Assembly (NCBI GenBank): GCA_041662485.1
Contig: JBAZSJ010000021.1
Location: 13,587 to 77,586, forward strand
Direction of reading: 5' to 3'
Length of the DNA: 64,000 bases
Origin: Rariglobus sp041662485
GTDB taxonomy: Bacteria; Verrucomicrobiota; Verrucomicrobiia; Opitutales; Opitutaceae
Positions 40,076 through 49,880 of this stretch are shown in pieces (position 1 is the stretch's first letter; every line of letters starts with the position of its first letter). The position numbers were made by a program, and so were the translations under genes. The notes beneath the pieces are model-generated. The model was not told where the DNA came from and did not search any database. It saw only the letters and a program-made list of their open reading frames with translations.

Positions 40076-41742
40076 ACCGTTTCATGGCACAGTCCTTTGC
40101 CCGTCACGCTTGGCGGACAACCATTATGATGGTGTTCTGCTTGCTCGCGGCTTCGCCGCGAGCGGGTGCGGCCAACATCGTTGACATTCCCATGGAGGCA
40201 AATGCCGACGCCTCCATCCGGCTGACGCCGGTCTGCGACGTGTGGGACGGCTTCGGCTTCCTTCCGGTGGCGGTGCACGTCGAGAATCATGCGACTCGTG
40301 CGCGCACTTGGAATATCGGTTTTGACGTGGGTGCCTTTTATGGCGGCGGATTGTTGAGCCATGCATCCTTTTCGTTCATCGTGCCGCCGGGCGGGACGAC
40401 CGATTCGGTGGTGTTTGTTCCCGGCGGCGGATCGAACACCAACAACTACACCGCGCAGATGCGGGTGTCGGCGAGCGGCCACGGGGTGCAGTCTGCCGGG
40501 CGGATTTTCATGATGCAGGGGCGCCAGAAGAACTTCAACCACGCGGCGGTCTCGCCCAAGCTGGAGGCAGCCGTGCGCAAGTGGGCGCCCGACACCGGCA
40601 ACCAGGCGCCATTTCAAGTCGCCGTCGCCACGCCGGCTGACTGGCCGGCCGACTGGCGGGTGTGGACGCCCTTTGACCGGGTGGTGCTCACCACCGATGA
40701 ATTCGATGCGCTCGACGCCGCGCGGCGAAACTCGCTGCGGGAGTGGGTTGCCCAGGGCGGGCTGCTGGTGCTTTATCCGACACGCGATGGACGCGGTTCC
40801 GAGGAGCATGTGAATCTGGGCCTGGGGCTTGTCGTCACGGCCAAGCGTCCTCTGGGCGTGGAAAGCGGTCCGCTCATCACCCGATTCGAGGCGGGCGGCA
40901 ACCGGCTGGCCCCGTGGATCGCGGTGGCGCCGCTGCTTTCGGACGCCGACAGCAAGGTGCTCGCCGTGTCGGGCGGGCGGGGAGGGCTCATCCTGTTTCT
41001 GCTGGTTTTCGGCATCCTGATCGGACCGGTGAACCTCTATGTGTTTGCCCCGGCGGCGAAGCGGCAACGGTTGTTCTTCACCGTGCCGGCGATTTCCCTG
41101 GGGGCATCGTTGCTGCTCGTCGGGTTCATCGTGTTGAAGGACGGTTTTGGCGGCGAGGGCACGCGGCGCTCGCTCGTGCTGCTGTTGCCCGGGGAAAACA
41201 AGGCGGTCGTGTGCCAGCAGCAGGTGAGCCGCACGGGATTGCTGCTCGGACACGGCATGACGGTCTCGGCGGATACGCTGCTCGCCAAGGAAGTGACGGA
41301 GTTCCGGGCGAGCTTGCCGACCTTTGAATTGACACGCGAAGGCGACCATGCCGACGGGGACTGGTTCACCAGCCGGGCGAGGCAGGTTCAACAATTGCGC
41401 AGCATCACGCCGACGCGCGCACGCATCGAGCTGGCGCCGGCCGCGGGGCCGGACGCGCCGCCGGTCGTGCAGACGAGCTTCACGACTGTGCTGCGGGATT
41501 TCGTCTATGTGGACGGCAAGGGGGCGGCTTGGACCGCCGCCGAGGTGCCGCCGGGCCGACGGGTGGAGTTGGTGCGTCGCGGGAAACTTGAGTCACATCC
41601 GTCGAGGATCGAGCGAAGCGGGTGGTTTTATGCGTCGGGCGGGCCGAGCGAACTTGCCCCGCTGGCCACGCTGGCGTCGATCCGCTGGACCCAGGACACG
41701 ATTTTTTATACCGGCCGCGTGGAGGCGGCTTTCACGCCATGA
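40072..41742 (+). CDS. Large exported membrane protein of the MoxR operon
   Basis: 556 residues with a signal peptide (AWRTTIMMVFCLLAASPRAGA, residues ~14-34). A beta-rich extracytoplasmic domain follows, with one turn VFVPGGGSNTNNYTAQ. Two hydrophobic helices lie near 306-325 and 343-360 (LILFLLVFGILIGPVNLYVF; ISLGASLLLVGFIVL), then a second soluble domain. It starts in an ATGA overlap with moxR and ends in an ATGA overlap with the ABC ATPase gene, so it is tightly coupled to both. It resembles no enzyme I recognise. The IGPVNLYVF motif recurs in membrane proteins of these operons. Confidence 0.8.
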   Translation: MNRFMAQSFARHAWRTTIMMVFCLLAASPRAGAANIVDIPMEANADASIRLTPVCDVWDGFGFLPVAVHVENHATRARTWNIGFDVGAFYGGGLLSHASFSFIVPPGGTTDSVVFVPGGGSNTNNYTAQMRVSASGHGVQSAGRIFMMQGRQKNFNHAAVSPKLEAAVRKWAPDTGNQAPFQVAVATPADWPADWRVWTPFDRVVLTTDEFDALDAARRNSLREWVAQGGLLVLYPTRDGRGSEEHVNLGLGLVVTAKRPLGVESGPLITRFEAGGNRLAPWIAVAPLLSDADSKVLAVSGGRGGLILFLLVFGILIGPVNLYVFAPAAKRQRLFFTVPAISLGASLLLVGFIVLKDGFGGEGTRRSLVLLLPGENKAVVCQQQVSRTGLLLGHGMTVSADTLLAKEVTEFRASLPTFELTREGDHADGDWFTSRARQVQQLRSITPTRARIELAPAAGPDAPPVVQTSFTTVLRDFVYVDGKGAAWTAAEVPPGRRVELVRRGKLESHPSRIERSGWFYASGGPSELAPLATLASIRWTQDTIFYTGRVEAAFTP

Positions 41743-42725
41743 GCACCCCTCTTGTAGAAGTTTTTGACCTCACCCGCAGTTTCGGTCCGGTCCGCGCCGT
41801 GGACGGGGTTTCGTTCACGCTGCCGGCCGGGCAGGTCGTCGGACTGATCGGCGCCAACGGCGCGGGCAAGACCACCACCATGCGCATCCTTGCGTCGCTC
41901 GACCAGCCCGACGGCGGGGTGGTGCGCGTCGGCGGAGTGAACATCGTGGACCACCCGGAGGTGGTGCGGGCGCGGCTCGGCTGGATGCCCGACCACTTCA
42001 CGCCCTATGCGGACACGACGGTGGGCGACTACCTGGATTTTTTCGCGCGGGCGCAGGGGTTGCGCGGCTTTGATCTGTCGCGGCGGCTGGCCGAGGTGCT
42101 GGAGTTCACCGATCTCGGGCCGTTGCAGACGCGGCCCTCGACGGGGCTTTCCAAGGGGCAGATGCAGCGGCTGTGCCTGGCGCGCACGCTGCTCAACGAT
42201 CCGGAGTTTCTTATCCTCGACGAGCCGGCGGCCGGACTCGATCCGAAGGCCCGCATCGAATTCAAAAACCTCGTGCGCATCCTGCGCGACCGGGGCAAGA
42301 CGCTGCTCATCAGTTCGCACATCCTCTCCGAGCTCGGCGAGATGTGCGACACGCTGCTTTTCATGGACGCGGGCCGGGTGGTCCATCATGGCGACAAGGA
42401 GAGCCTGCAACGCCGTGACGCCACGGCGGCGCTGGTGTTCGACATCACGGTGCATGGCGAGGTCGCGTTGCTGACCGAGTGGTTGGCGGTGCGCCCCGGC
42501 TGGCGGCTGGCCGAGACGCGTCGCGACGGCGCGCGGGCCGAGTTTTCCGGCACCGGCGCGGTCGCCGTCGCGGCCGAGCTCAGGCGGCTGGCGGCCGACG
42601 TGGCCGTGGTTGATTTTCACAGGCAGGAGCGCCGCCTCGAAGACGCCTTTGTCGATTTGCTGCGCGATGGCGGGCCTCCGTCGCCAAGCCTGCCGCCACC
42701 CTTGCCCACGGAGGAAAAATCATGA
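41739..42725 (+). CDS. ABC transporter ATP-binding protein
   Basis: A 328-residue ATPase from the ATG at 41739, inside the upstream stop. It has Walker A GANGAGKTT, signature LSKGQMQRL (a variant of LSGGQ), Walker B FLILDEPAAGLDP and switch His in LLISSHILSELGE. The C-terminal ~90 residues are the extra domain typical of ABC-2/CcmA-type exporters. It pairs with the permease encoded next (ATGA overlap). Such ABC-2 pairs sit with MoxR/DUF58/vWA genes in several phyla, and their substrate is unknown. Confidence 0.93.
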   Translation: MSTPLVEVFDLTRSFGPVRAVDGVSFTLPAGQVVGLIGANGAGKTTTMRILASLDQPDGGVVRVGGVNIVDHPEVVRARLGWMPDHFTPYADTTVGDYLDFFARAQGLRGFDLSRRLAEVLEFTDLGPLQTRPSTGLSKGQMQRLCLARTLLNDPEFLILDEPAAGLDPKARIEFKNLVRILRDRGKTLLISSHILSELGEMCDTLLFMDAGRVVHHGDKESLQRRDATAALVFDITVHGEVALLTEWLAVRPGWRLAETRRDGARAEFSGTGAVAVAAELRRLAADVAVVDFHRQERRLEDAFVDLLRDGGPPSPSLPPPLPTEEKS

Positions 42726-44239
42726 ATGCAACCGCCGTTTCTTCCCTGACCGACAAGGTCGCGCCGCCGCGTTTTGATTTTCCAACCTGGCTGCCGCCGA
42801 TGCTCGTCAAGGAGCTGCGCCAAGGGCTGCGCGCCCGCGGCTTCGTGGGCGCGTTGATGGGGGTTCAGACGATCATGGTGATCATGCTGGTCTGGGCGTT
42901 TGCGATCGAGGGGGCGGTGGCCAACTCGGCCACCTCGATGGTCAACGGGTTTTTCTGGGGGCTGCTCGGGCTGCTGTTGTTTGTGATCACGCCGACCCGC
43001 GGACTGGGCGGGCTGCACACCGAGATGACCTCCAGGATGATCGACCTGCTCCTGCTCACGCGGCTGACGTCATGGCGCATCGTGCTCGGGAAGTGGGTGT
43101 CGCTCATGACCCAGGCTCTGTTGCTGGTGATCGCGATGCTGCCCTACGGGGTGGTGCGTTATTACTTCGGCTCGGTCGATCTGGTGTCCGATCTGCGAAC
43201 CCTGATGTTCATGCTGCTCGGCTGCGGGGCGGCCACGGCGGTGGCGCTCTGGGTGTCGGGCCTGCCCAAGATCATTCGCGTGCTGCTGCCGGTGGGTTTT
43301 TTCATCCTGCTGCAGGTGGGCAGCGGAGGTTTCGCGATGATGGGCCGTGGAGGCTCTTCGTGGTTTTCAGTCGGTTCGTCCGTCGGGGGCCCGGGAATAG
43401 GAAATTTTTCGCTGCTGGTATTCGACGCGGGCATCCTGATCTTGTTCGCGCTATTGCAGGCCGTGCGGCGGTTTGCGCCGCCGGCGGAAAACCATGCCGC
43501 GTCCTCGCGCGGGCTGGTGATGGTGATGTTCCTGCCGGTGCCCCTGTGCGCGCTCGCGGGCGAACCGGCGCTGGCGCGCGGGCAGCTCGTGTTGATGCTG
43601 GTCGTGCTTTTGCTGGTGGGCGCGATGGAACTGGCGAGCCTGCGGTTTCCCATGCCGGTGCATGTGCGCAAATGGGCCGGACGGGGCCGGGTGCGGGCGC
43701 TGCTGGGCGCATGCAGCCTGCCGGGCTGGCCGAGCGCGGCGGTGTTTCTGGCGGCGGGGCTTGGCGTGGTGGCGCTGACGACGCTGGCGGGAGGCATGAC
43801 CGGGGTTGCCGGGGTGTCGGCTTTCCTGTGGATGCTGGTGCTGGCGTGGGTGGCGTTGGTTTTCCCCATCCTGCTGTTGGCGATGATGCCGCATGCGGCA
43901 AAGGCGGCGGGTGCGCTTTATTTCATCATACAGGCGGTGTTTGGCATCCTGTGCATCGTGGCGGGCAACCATGTCACCACGCTGTTGCTGGGCGATACGG
44001 CTCATATGTTGGAGCGGCTTATGCACGTGTTGCCGGTGTCTTCGTTCTGGCTGGCGTTGTTTGGATTGAAAAACACGGAGGACGCGGCGGCGGGCCTGCA
44101 TTCATGGCAGGTCGCGATGGTGTTCCTGATGCTCATGCTGGCCTGGCGGCTGTCGCGTGACTACCGCCAGTTTGTGCGGCATCAGATGAAGCAGGGAGTT
44201 GTCCGGGCCAAGGCCGATCCGACGCCTCCCTCCGCATGA
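42722..44239 (+). CDS. ABC-2-type transporter permease
   Basis: A 505-residue integral membrane protein with about 12 hydrophobic segments. The N-terminal FPTWLPPMLVKELRQGLRARGFVGAL and LLTRLTSWRIVLGKWVSL are typical of ABC-2 exporter permeases (a coupling helix next to the first segments). It is the partner of the ATPase at 41739-42725 and overlaps it by four bases. The next gene (DUF58) also begins in its stop codon. The substrate is unknown. Confidence 0.88.
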   Translation: MNATAVSSLTDKVAPPRFDFPTWLPPMLVKELRQGLRARGFVGALMGVQTIMVIMLVWAFAIEGAVANSATSMVNGFFWGLLGLLLFVITPTRGLGGLHTEMTSRMIDLLLLTRLTSWRIVLGKWVSLMTQALLLVIAMLPYGVVRYYFGSVDLVSDLRTLMFMLLGCGAATAVALWVSGLPKIIRVLLPVGFFILLQVGSGGFAMMGRGGSSWFSVGSSVGGPGIGNFSLLVFDAGILILFALLQAVRRFAPPAENHAASSRGLVMVMFLPVPLCALAGEPALARGQLVLMLVVLLLVGAMELASLRFPMPVHVRKWAGRGRVRALLGACSLPGWPSAAVFLAAGLGVVALTTLAGGMTGVAGVSAFLWMLVLAWVALVFPILLLAMMPHAAKAAGALYFIIQAVFGILCIVAGNHVTTLLLGDTAHMLERLMHVLPVSSFWLALFGLKNTEDAAAGLHSWQVAMVFLMLMLAWRLSRDYRQFVRHQMKQGVVRAKADPTPPSA

Positions 44240-45111
44240 CGCCGGGGGAGACAACGAAAAACGCCGCGCGCCGCGAGGGTCTGGATGCGGCGGAACGCTA
44301 CCGGTTGCCGCTGGGCAGGCAGTCGTGGCGCGGGCAGCCGGGCAACTGGTCCGGCGCGGGGGTGGGCAGTTCCATCGATTTTCAGGATCATCGAGCCTAC
44401 GCGCCGGGCGACGATCCGCGCTACATCCACTGGTCGGCCTACGCGCGCACCGGCCAGCTCACGATGAAGCTTTACCGGGCGGAGGTTTCCCCGCTGGTGG
44501 ACGTGGCCGTGGATGTGTCGGCCTCGATGAGTTTCACGGCGGAGAAGGCCGCGCGGATGGAGGCGTTGGTGGCGTTTTGCGTGGAGAGCGCAGATCGGGC
44601 CGGCGCCCCGGTGCGCGTGCATGCGGTGAGCGGGCGCGTGGTGAAGGCGGTGCCGGTGGAGGCGGTGCGCGGGGGTGACTGGCGCGAGCGGCTTGGCCCG
44701 CTGACGAGTCCGATCGCACCGCCGGGGCCGCTGCTCTGGCGCACGCACGCGCTCAAGGTGTTGATATCCGACCTGCTCTTCCCCGGCGATCCGGGGACGG
44801 TGCTGGTGCCTTTGGCGGCGGGCGGCGGGCATGCGGTGGTGCTGGTGCCGGCGCTGGCCGCCGAGGCCGAGGTGCCCTCGATGGGAAATCTGGAACTGGT
44901 GGACTGCGAGAGCGGCGCGCGCCGGCACCAACGCATCGACGAGGCGCTGGCGGAGCGCTACCGGACGGCGTATGCGCGGCATTTTTCGTTGTGGAGCGAC
45001 GCGGCGCGCCGGCGCGGCGTGACCTTCGCGCGGGTGGCATGCGAAGGCGAGCTGGCGACGGTGTTCGGCGGCGAGGCGCGCCTGAACGGCGCCGTGGAGA
45101 TCAACGGCTGA
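44236..45111 (+). CDS. DUF58 domain protein
   Basis: A 291-residue cytoplasmic protein with the DUF58 signature DHRAYAPGDDPRYIHWSAYARTG near residue 55, followed by a vWA-like half (VAVDVSASMSFTAEKAARM, a MIDAS-like DxSxS). DUF58 proteins accompany MoxR ATPases and are thought to be their client or adaptor. It starts inside the upstream permease stop. The exact target complex is unknown; the nearby cytochrome oxidase genes make respiratory assembly one possibility. Confidence 0.92.
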   Translation: MTPGETTKNAARREGLDAAERYRLPLGRQSWRGQPGNWSGAGVGSSIDFQDHRAYAPGDDPRYIHWSAYARTGQLTMKLYRAEVSPLVDVAVDVSASMSFTAEKAARMEALVAFCVESADRAGAPVRVHAVSGRVVKAVPVEAVRGGDWRERLGPLTSPIAPPGPLLWRTHALKVLISDLLFPGDPGTVLVPLAAGGGHAVVLVPALAAEAEVPSMGNLELVDCESGARRHQRIDEALAERYRTAYARHFSLWSDAARRRGVTFARVACEGELATVFGGEARLNGAVEING

Positions 45112-45122
45112 GCCTCGCCAAC

Positions 45123-46907
45123 GTGTCCTCTTTTCTGCCCACTTTTGCCAACGCCGCCGGTTTCTGGGCGCTGCTCGGCGTGCCGGCGGTCCTGGCGATT
45201 CATTTTCTGCAACAGCGTTCGCGAACGGCGGTGATCAGCACGCTGTTCCTGCTGGAAACCCTCGCGCCGGAGAGCCGCGGCGGGCGCACGTGGAGCCGGT
45301 TGCGCGCGTCGCGCGTATTGTTGCTGCAACTGCTGGCGGTGCTGCTCGCCACCTGGGTGCTCACCGGTCCGCGGTGGTTGCGCGGCGAATCGTCGCAGAC
45401 GGTCGTGGTGGTGCTCGACAGCGCCGTGGGGATGGGCGCCTTCCGCGCGGAGGCGGTGGCGGCGGCAAGGGGAAAACTGGCGGCAAGCGAGTCCCGCGCC
45501 GCGCATACCGAGTGGGTCGTCATGACGAGCGATCCGCGCCAGCCGCCGCTCTACAGCGGGCCTGATCGCGCCGCGGCCGGGGCGGCGCTTTCCGGCTGGC
45601 GGCCGCGGCTGGGGACGCATGACTACGGTCCGGCAATCCGGTTGGCGCGGCAACTGGCGGGGGCGGGCGGCCTGTCGTGGTTTATCACCGACAGCCGAGC
45701 CAAGGTTCCGACCGACCAGCCGGCGGTGGGCGTCGGCCATGCGCTGGCCAACGTCGGTTTCGCGGGCGGGCGCGTCGAGCGCGACGGAACGCTCACCGTG
45801 TGGCGCGCGCTGGTGTCAAATCATGCGGACACCCCGCAGCGCCGCACCTGGTGGGTCGAGCAGGCGGGCGCGCGCAGCACGGCGGAATCGGTCGAGCTGC
45901 CGCCCGGCGCGCTGGTTGAATTGTCGGCGCGCTTTCCGGACAACGCCGACGCCTGCACGCTGGTGCTGGAGGCGGACGGATTTGCGGAGGACGACCGCCT
46001 GCCGTTGATCAGACCGGTGCCCAAGGCGTTGACGGCCGCCATCGGGGCCGATGGCGAAACCGGCGCGTTCTTTAAAAAACTGCTGGAGGGAGTCGACGGG
46101 GTCACGCTGACCGGCGCGCAACCGGTGCGCTTGCGGATCGAGCGCACGCAGGCGGTGCAGGGCCGCGAGTGGGGCGCGGCGATTTTGCTGCCGGTGTCGG
46201 CGACGGCCGGACGTCGGCTCGAGGTTGCGCCGGTCGTTCCGGAAAAACATCCGCTGGTCGCGGACTTGAACTGGCAGGGATTGCTGGGTCCGGGCCCGTC
46301 GTGGCTGACGCGCCTGCCGGAGGACGAGGCGTTGCTGTGGCAGGCGGGCGCGCCGCTGGTGTGGCTGCGTCCGGGGCCGGACGACGCGCGTCAACTGGTG
46401 TTGAACTTCAACTGGGAGGCGAGCAACGCGGGGCGTCTGCCGGGCGCGGTGTTGTTGCTGCGCCGGTTTGTGGAGCGCGTGCGCGACGCGCAGCCGGGGC
46501 GTTATGCGCGCAATTTCGACACGGGCGAGCGGGTGTGGTTGCGCGAGGCGGACACGGCGGGTGACGCGGCGTTGAGCGTCGAGTTTCGGGCGGCCTCCGG
46601 AACGCCGGCCGTGGTGCGGTCCGTTTCGGGTGGCGAGCGGGCGGTGCTGCGGACTCCCGGCGAGGCGGGGTTTTTAACGGTGAAGCGAGGGGGGCAGGTT
46701 CTGGTGGACGGGGCGGTGCAATTTGCCGATGCGCGGCAGGGTGACTTTCGCGCGGCGGAGACTTTTGCTACGGGGCTGCCGGCCGCGACGGCGGCGGCGG
46801 CGTTCGAGCACAACACGCGGGCGGATCCGTTTGCGACGAGCTGGCTCGCGCTGCTCGGAGTCATACTGCTGGGCAGTTGGTGGCCGGCGAGGAGGGCGCG
46901 CCCATGA
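45123..46907 (+). CDS. BatA/aerotolerance-type membrane protein
   Basis: 594 residues from the GTG at 45123, the first plausible start after the DUF58 stop. The N-terminus (FWALLGVPAVLAIHFLQQRS) is the aerotolerance regulator N-terminal domain with the first helix; a second helix lies near residue 70 (RVLLLQLLAVLLATWVLTGP). A vWA-like soluble domain follows (VVVLDSAVGMGAFRAEAV, with a degenerate MIDAS) and a large beta-rich region, ending in a C-terminal helix (SWLALLGVILLGSWWPARRA). The next gene overlaps its stop. Confidence 0.88.
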   Translation: MSSFLPTFANAAGFWALLGVPAVLAIHFLQQRSRTAVISTLFLLETLAPESRGGRTWSRLRASRVLLLQLLAVLLATWVLTGPRWLRGESSQTVVVVLDSAVGMGAFRAEAVAAARGKLAASESRAAHTEWVVMTSDPRQPPLYSGPDRAAAGAALSGWRPRLGTHDYGPAIRLARQLAGAGGLSWFITDSRAKVPTDQPAVGVGHALANVGFAGGRVERDGTLTVWRALVSNHADTPQRRTWWVEQAGARSTAESVELPPGALVELSARFPDNADACTLVLEADGFAEDDRLPLIRPVPKALTAAIGADGETGAFFKKLLEGVDGVTLTGAQPVRLRIERTQAVQGREWGAAILLPVSATAGRRLEVAPVVPEKHPLVADLNWQGLLGPGPSWLTRLPEDEALLWQAGAPLVWLRPGPDDARQLVLNFNWEASNAGRLPGAVLLLRRFVERVRDAQPGRYARNFDTGERVWLREADTAGDAALSVEFRAASGTPAVVRSVSGGERAVLRTPGEAGFLTVKRGGQVLVDGAVQFADARQGDFRAAETFATGLPAATAAAAFEHNTRADPFATSWLALLGVILLGSWWPARRARP

Positions 46908-49483
46908 GTTTTGGAGCTCCGGAATGGTTTTTCCTCGTGCCGTTGCTGGTCGCGCTGGGCTGGCGCATGCGCGGTCTGCGCCTGCATGAGCCATTGCGCG
47001 CGCTGGCGCTGGCGGTCCTCGTGCTGGTGCTTGCGGATCCTCGCATTCGGATCGGCGGCAGCGGGCTGGACCTTTGGGTGCTGGTGGACCGCTCGGATTC
47101 GGCGGCGGCGTCGGTCTCCGTCCAGGCGCCGGAAGTGGCCACGATTTTGGAACACGGCAAGTGGACCGACGACAGGATCTTCTACATCGACTACGCGGTC
47201 GACGCGGTGCGTCGCGATCAGGGCGACACGGTGTTTCGCGGCGGCACGCAGCAGACGCATACGGGCGCGGCGCTTGAGCTGGCCCTTGCGCAACTCGCGC
47301 CGGACCGCGCGGCGAGGCTGCTGGTGTTGAGCGACGGCTATGCGACCGAGCCGCTGGGGGACGCGGCCGAAAAAATCCTGAGACGCGGCGTGTCGCTCGA
47401 CTACCGTTTGGCGGGAGAGGGGCAGGGCGAGGATTTTCGCGTCGGGCAGGTGACCACGCCGGTGCGCGTGCAGCCCGGCGAGGCGTTCCTGGTTGATTTC
47501 ATGATCGCGGGGCGCGGTGACGCGAGGGTGCCATGGGAAGTGTCGCGCGACGGACAGGTGGCTGTCAGCGGCGTGGCAGAGGTAAAGGGAGGCGTCGCGC
47601 ATGTGCGCCTGACCGACCGGCTGGGCGGAAGCGGCGCGGTGCGCTACGAAGCGCGCATTCGTCCGGTGCAGGACGCGCACACGGAAAACAATGTCGCGGG
47701 CGCCTGGGTGGAGGTGGCGGGCGGCCCGAAGATTCTGCTCGTCACCAACTATCCCGATGATCCGCTGGCGACATTGCTCGGGGCGCAGGGCTTTACCGTG
47801 GAGCGGGTGACCGCGCCGGCGGTGCTTACTCCCGAGGCGCTGACGGGCGTGCGGCTGGTCGTGTTCAACAACGTGCCGGCGCATCGGGTGGCCCCCGCGT
47901 TTCTTGCGGCGCTTGATTTCTTTGTGCGCGAGCAGGGCGGAGGGCTCCTGATGGCCGGCGGTGAAAACAGCTTTGGCGCGGGGGGATATTTTTCGTCGCC
48001 GCTCGATCCGTTGCTGCCGGTGTCGATGGAGCTTCGCCGCGAGCACCGCAAGCTGGCCACGGCCATGGCCATCGTGATGGACCGCTCCGGCAGCATGGCC
48101 GCGAGCGCGGGAGGCGGCTTGACCAAGATGGATCTTGCCAACACCGGCGCGGCGCGCGCGATCGAGCTGCTGGGGGATTTCGACGCGGCGGCGGTCGAGG
48201 TCATCGATTCCACTTCGCACACGGTCTTCGAACTCGCCGAGGTGGGGCCGAACCGGGGGCGCATGCTCGACGCCGTGCGCCGGCTGGGCAGCGAAGGCGG
48301 CGGCATCTACATCGGCGTCGGGTTGCACGCGGGGTGGGACGCGCTGAAGAAGGCGAAGACAGGGCAGCGTCACATGATTCTGTTTGCGGATGCGGCGGAT
48401 TCGGAGGAACCGGCCGATTACAAGGAAACCCTGGCCGAAATGCGCGCCGCCGGGGTGACCGTGAGCGTGATCGGCATGGGTTCGCCGACGGACAGCGATG
48501 CGGGGCTGCTCAAGGACGTTGCCGAACGGGGCGGCGGACGAATCTTTTTTAACGCCAACCCGAACGAACTCCCCGCAGTGTTTGCGCAGGAGACGGTGTC
48601 AGTCGCGCGGTCGGCTTTCATCAAGGAGGATACGGCGGCGACGGGCACGCCCGGCTGGGCGGAGATTGCCGCCAAGTTTCCCCAGTGGCCGGCGACGGTC
48701 GATGGCTACAACCTAAGTTATCTGCGCCCGCAAGCCACCGCCTCGCTCGTTACCACGGACGAATATAAAGCGCCGCTTGTGGCGGCATGGTCGCGCGGTG
48801 CGGGTCGCGTTGCGGCGGTGTCTTTTCCGCTTGGAGGGACTTTTTCCAAGCGGGTGCGCGAGTGGACCGGCTACGGGGATTTTGTGCAGACTCTGGCGCG
48901 CTGGCTGGCCGGCGAGAACACGCCGCCGGGGTTGGCGCTACGCACCGAGATGACGGGCGAACGGCTCACGATGGAGCTGCTCTACGACAAGAGTTGGGCT
49001 ACGCGCATCGCGCAGGCGGGACCGGTGGCGATGCTGGCCGAGGGTGGTGCGGCGCGCGGCGGGGAGAACGTTCGTCCGCTGGTCTGGGAAAAAATCGAAC
49101 CGGGACGTTTCCGGGCCACGGCGGAGCTTGCCCCCGGACATTGGGTGCGCGGAGTGGCGCGACTGGGCGGAGCGGTGCTGCCTTTCGGTCCCGTGGCGGC
49201 GGGGAGTTCGGCCGAGTGGAGCTTCGACCATGACCGCGTTCGGGAACTGCGGCAGTTGTCTGAACGAAGCGGCGGTCGCGAACGTCTGGACTTGGCCACC
49301 ATCTGGGACGCGCCGCGTGCCATTCAGGTTCGCTCGGTGCGCAACTGGCTGCTCGCGCTCTGGCTGGGGCTGCTGGTGGTCGATGCCGCGTTGACGCGAC
49401 TCGACGTGTCGTTGGCCGTCTGGATCAGCGCGCGGTGGCGGGCCACCAGATATAGAGGAAGAAATACACCAGCACGCCGGTGA
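46904..49483 (+). CDS. vWA domain membrane protein of the Bat-type operon
   Basis: 859 residues from the ATG at 46904. Two N-terminal helices (residues ~5-20 and ~33-47) are followed by an exported domain with a first vWA-like part (DLWVLVDRSDSAAASV), a glutamine-amidotransferase-like part (GPKILLVTNYPDD ... GGGLLMAGGENSFGAGGY) and a second vWA with a complete MIDAS start at D393 (IVMDRSGSMAAS). The C-terminus has one more helix (SVRNWLLALWLGLLVVDAAL). It is the last gene of the operon begun at 37709. Its 3' end overlaps the convergent DUF420 gene by 59 bases. Confidence 0.9.
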   Translation: MSFGAPEWFFLVPLLVALGWRMRGLRLHEPLRALALAVLVLVLADPRIRIGGSGLDLWVLVDRSDSAAASVSVQAPEVATILEHGKWTDDRIFYIDYAVDAVRRDQGDTVFRGGTQQTHTGAALELALAQLAPDRAARLLVLSDGYATEPLGDAAEKILRRGVSLDYRLAGEGQGEDFRVGQVTTPVRVQPGEAFLVDFMIAGRGDARVPWEVSRDGQVAVSGVAEVKGGVAHVRLTDRLGGSGAVRYEARIRPVQDAHTENNVAGAWVEVAGGPKILLVTNYPDDPLATLLGAQGFTVERVTAPAVLTPEALTGVRLVVFNNVPAHRVAPAFLAALDFFVREQGGGLLMAGGENSFGAGGYFSSPLDPLLPVSMELRREHRKLATAMAIVMDRSGSMAASAGGGLTKMDLANTGAARAIELLGDFDAAAVEVIDSTSHTVFELAEVGPNRGRMLDAVRRLGSEGGGIYIGVGLHAGWDALKKAKTGQRHMILFADAADSEEPADYKETLAEMRAAGVTVSVIGMGSPTDSDAGLLKDVAERGGGRIFFNANPNELPAVFAQETVSVARSAFIKEDTAATGTPGWAEIAAKFPQWPATVDGYNLSYLRPQATASLVTTDEYKAPLVAAWSRGAGRVAAVSFPLGGTFSKRVREWTGYGDFVQTLARWLAGENTPPGLALRTEMTGERLTMELLYDKSWATRIAQAGPVAMLAEGGAARGGENVRPLVWEKIEPGRFRATAELAPGHWVRGVARLGGAVLPFGPVAAGSSAEWSFDHDRVRELRQLSERSGGRERLDLATIWDAPRAIQVRSVRNWLLALWLGLLVVDAALTRLDVSLAVWISARWRATRYRGRNTPARR

Positions 49484-49862
49484 CGCTGACGTAATACCAG
49501 ATGGGGAAGACGACGCGCGCCCAAGCTTTGTGGCGCTCGAAGTCGCCCTTGAGCGCGAGGCTGAAAGTCTTTGGCACCAGATAGGCGGTGCTCATGGCGA
49601 GCAGGATGTGCGTGACGAGCATCGTGTAATAAACGATGCGGATCGGGCCTTCGCCGCCGAACGGGGTGTGCACACCGTGGATCATCGCCTTGTGGGTGAC
49701 GTAGCCGACGAGAAACACGGCCGAGACGAAGCCGGCCGTCAGCATGAAGGCGCGGTGCGCGGTTTTGCGGCCGGTCTTGATGCAGATAAAGCCGGCGGTG
49801 ATCAGCAGCGTGGCGAGGCCGTTGAGCGTGGCGTTGAGCGCCGGGATGTCCTGAACGGTCAT
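49425..49862 (-). CDS. DUF420 membrane protein
   Basis: A 145-residue protein with four hydrophobic segments (ALNATLNGLATLLITAGFICI; AFMLTAGFVSAVFLVGYVTH; IVYYTMLVTHILLAMSTAYL; WYYVSVTGVLVYFFLYIWW) and conserved histidines (HRAF, THKAMIHG, THILL, RHKAWAR). DUF420 proteins (CtaM group) accompany cytochrome oxidase and haem A genes and are implicated in oxidase maturation. It sits 18 bases downstream of ctaB. The 3' end overlaps the convergent vWA gene. Confidence 0.9.
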   Translation of the reverse strand: MTVQDIPALNATLNGLATLLITAGFICIKTGRKTAHRAFMLTAGFVSAVFLVGYVTHKAMIHGVHTPFGGEGPIRIVYYTMLVTHILLAMSTAYLVPKTFSLALKGDFERHKAWARVVFPIWYYVSVTGVLVYFFLYIWWPATAR

Positions 49863-49880
49863 GGGAGGCGAGGGGTTGTT

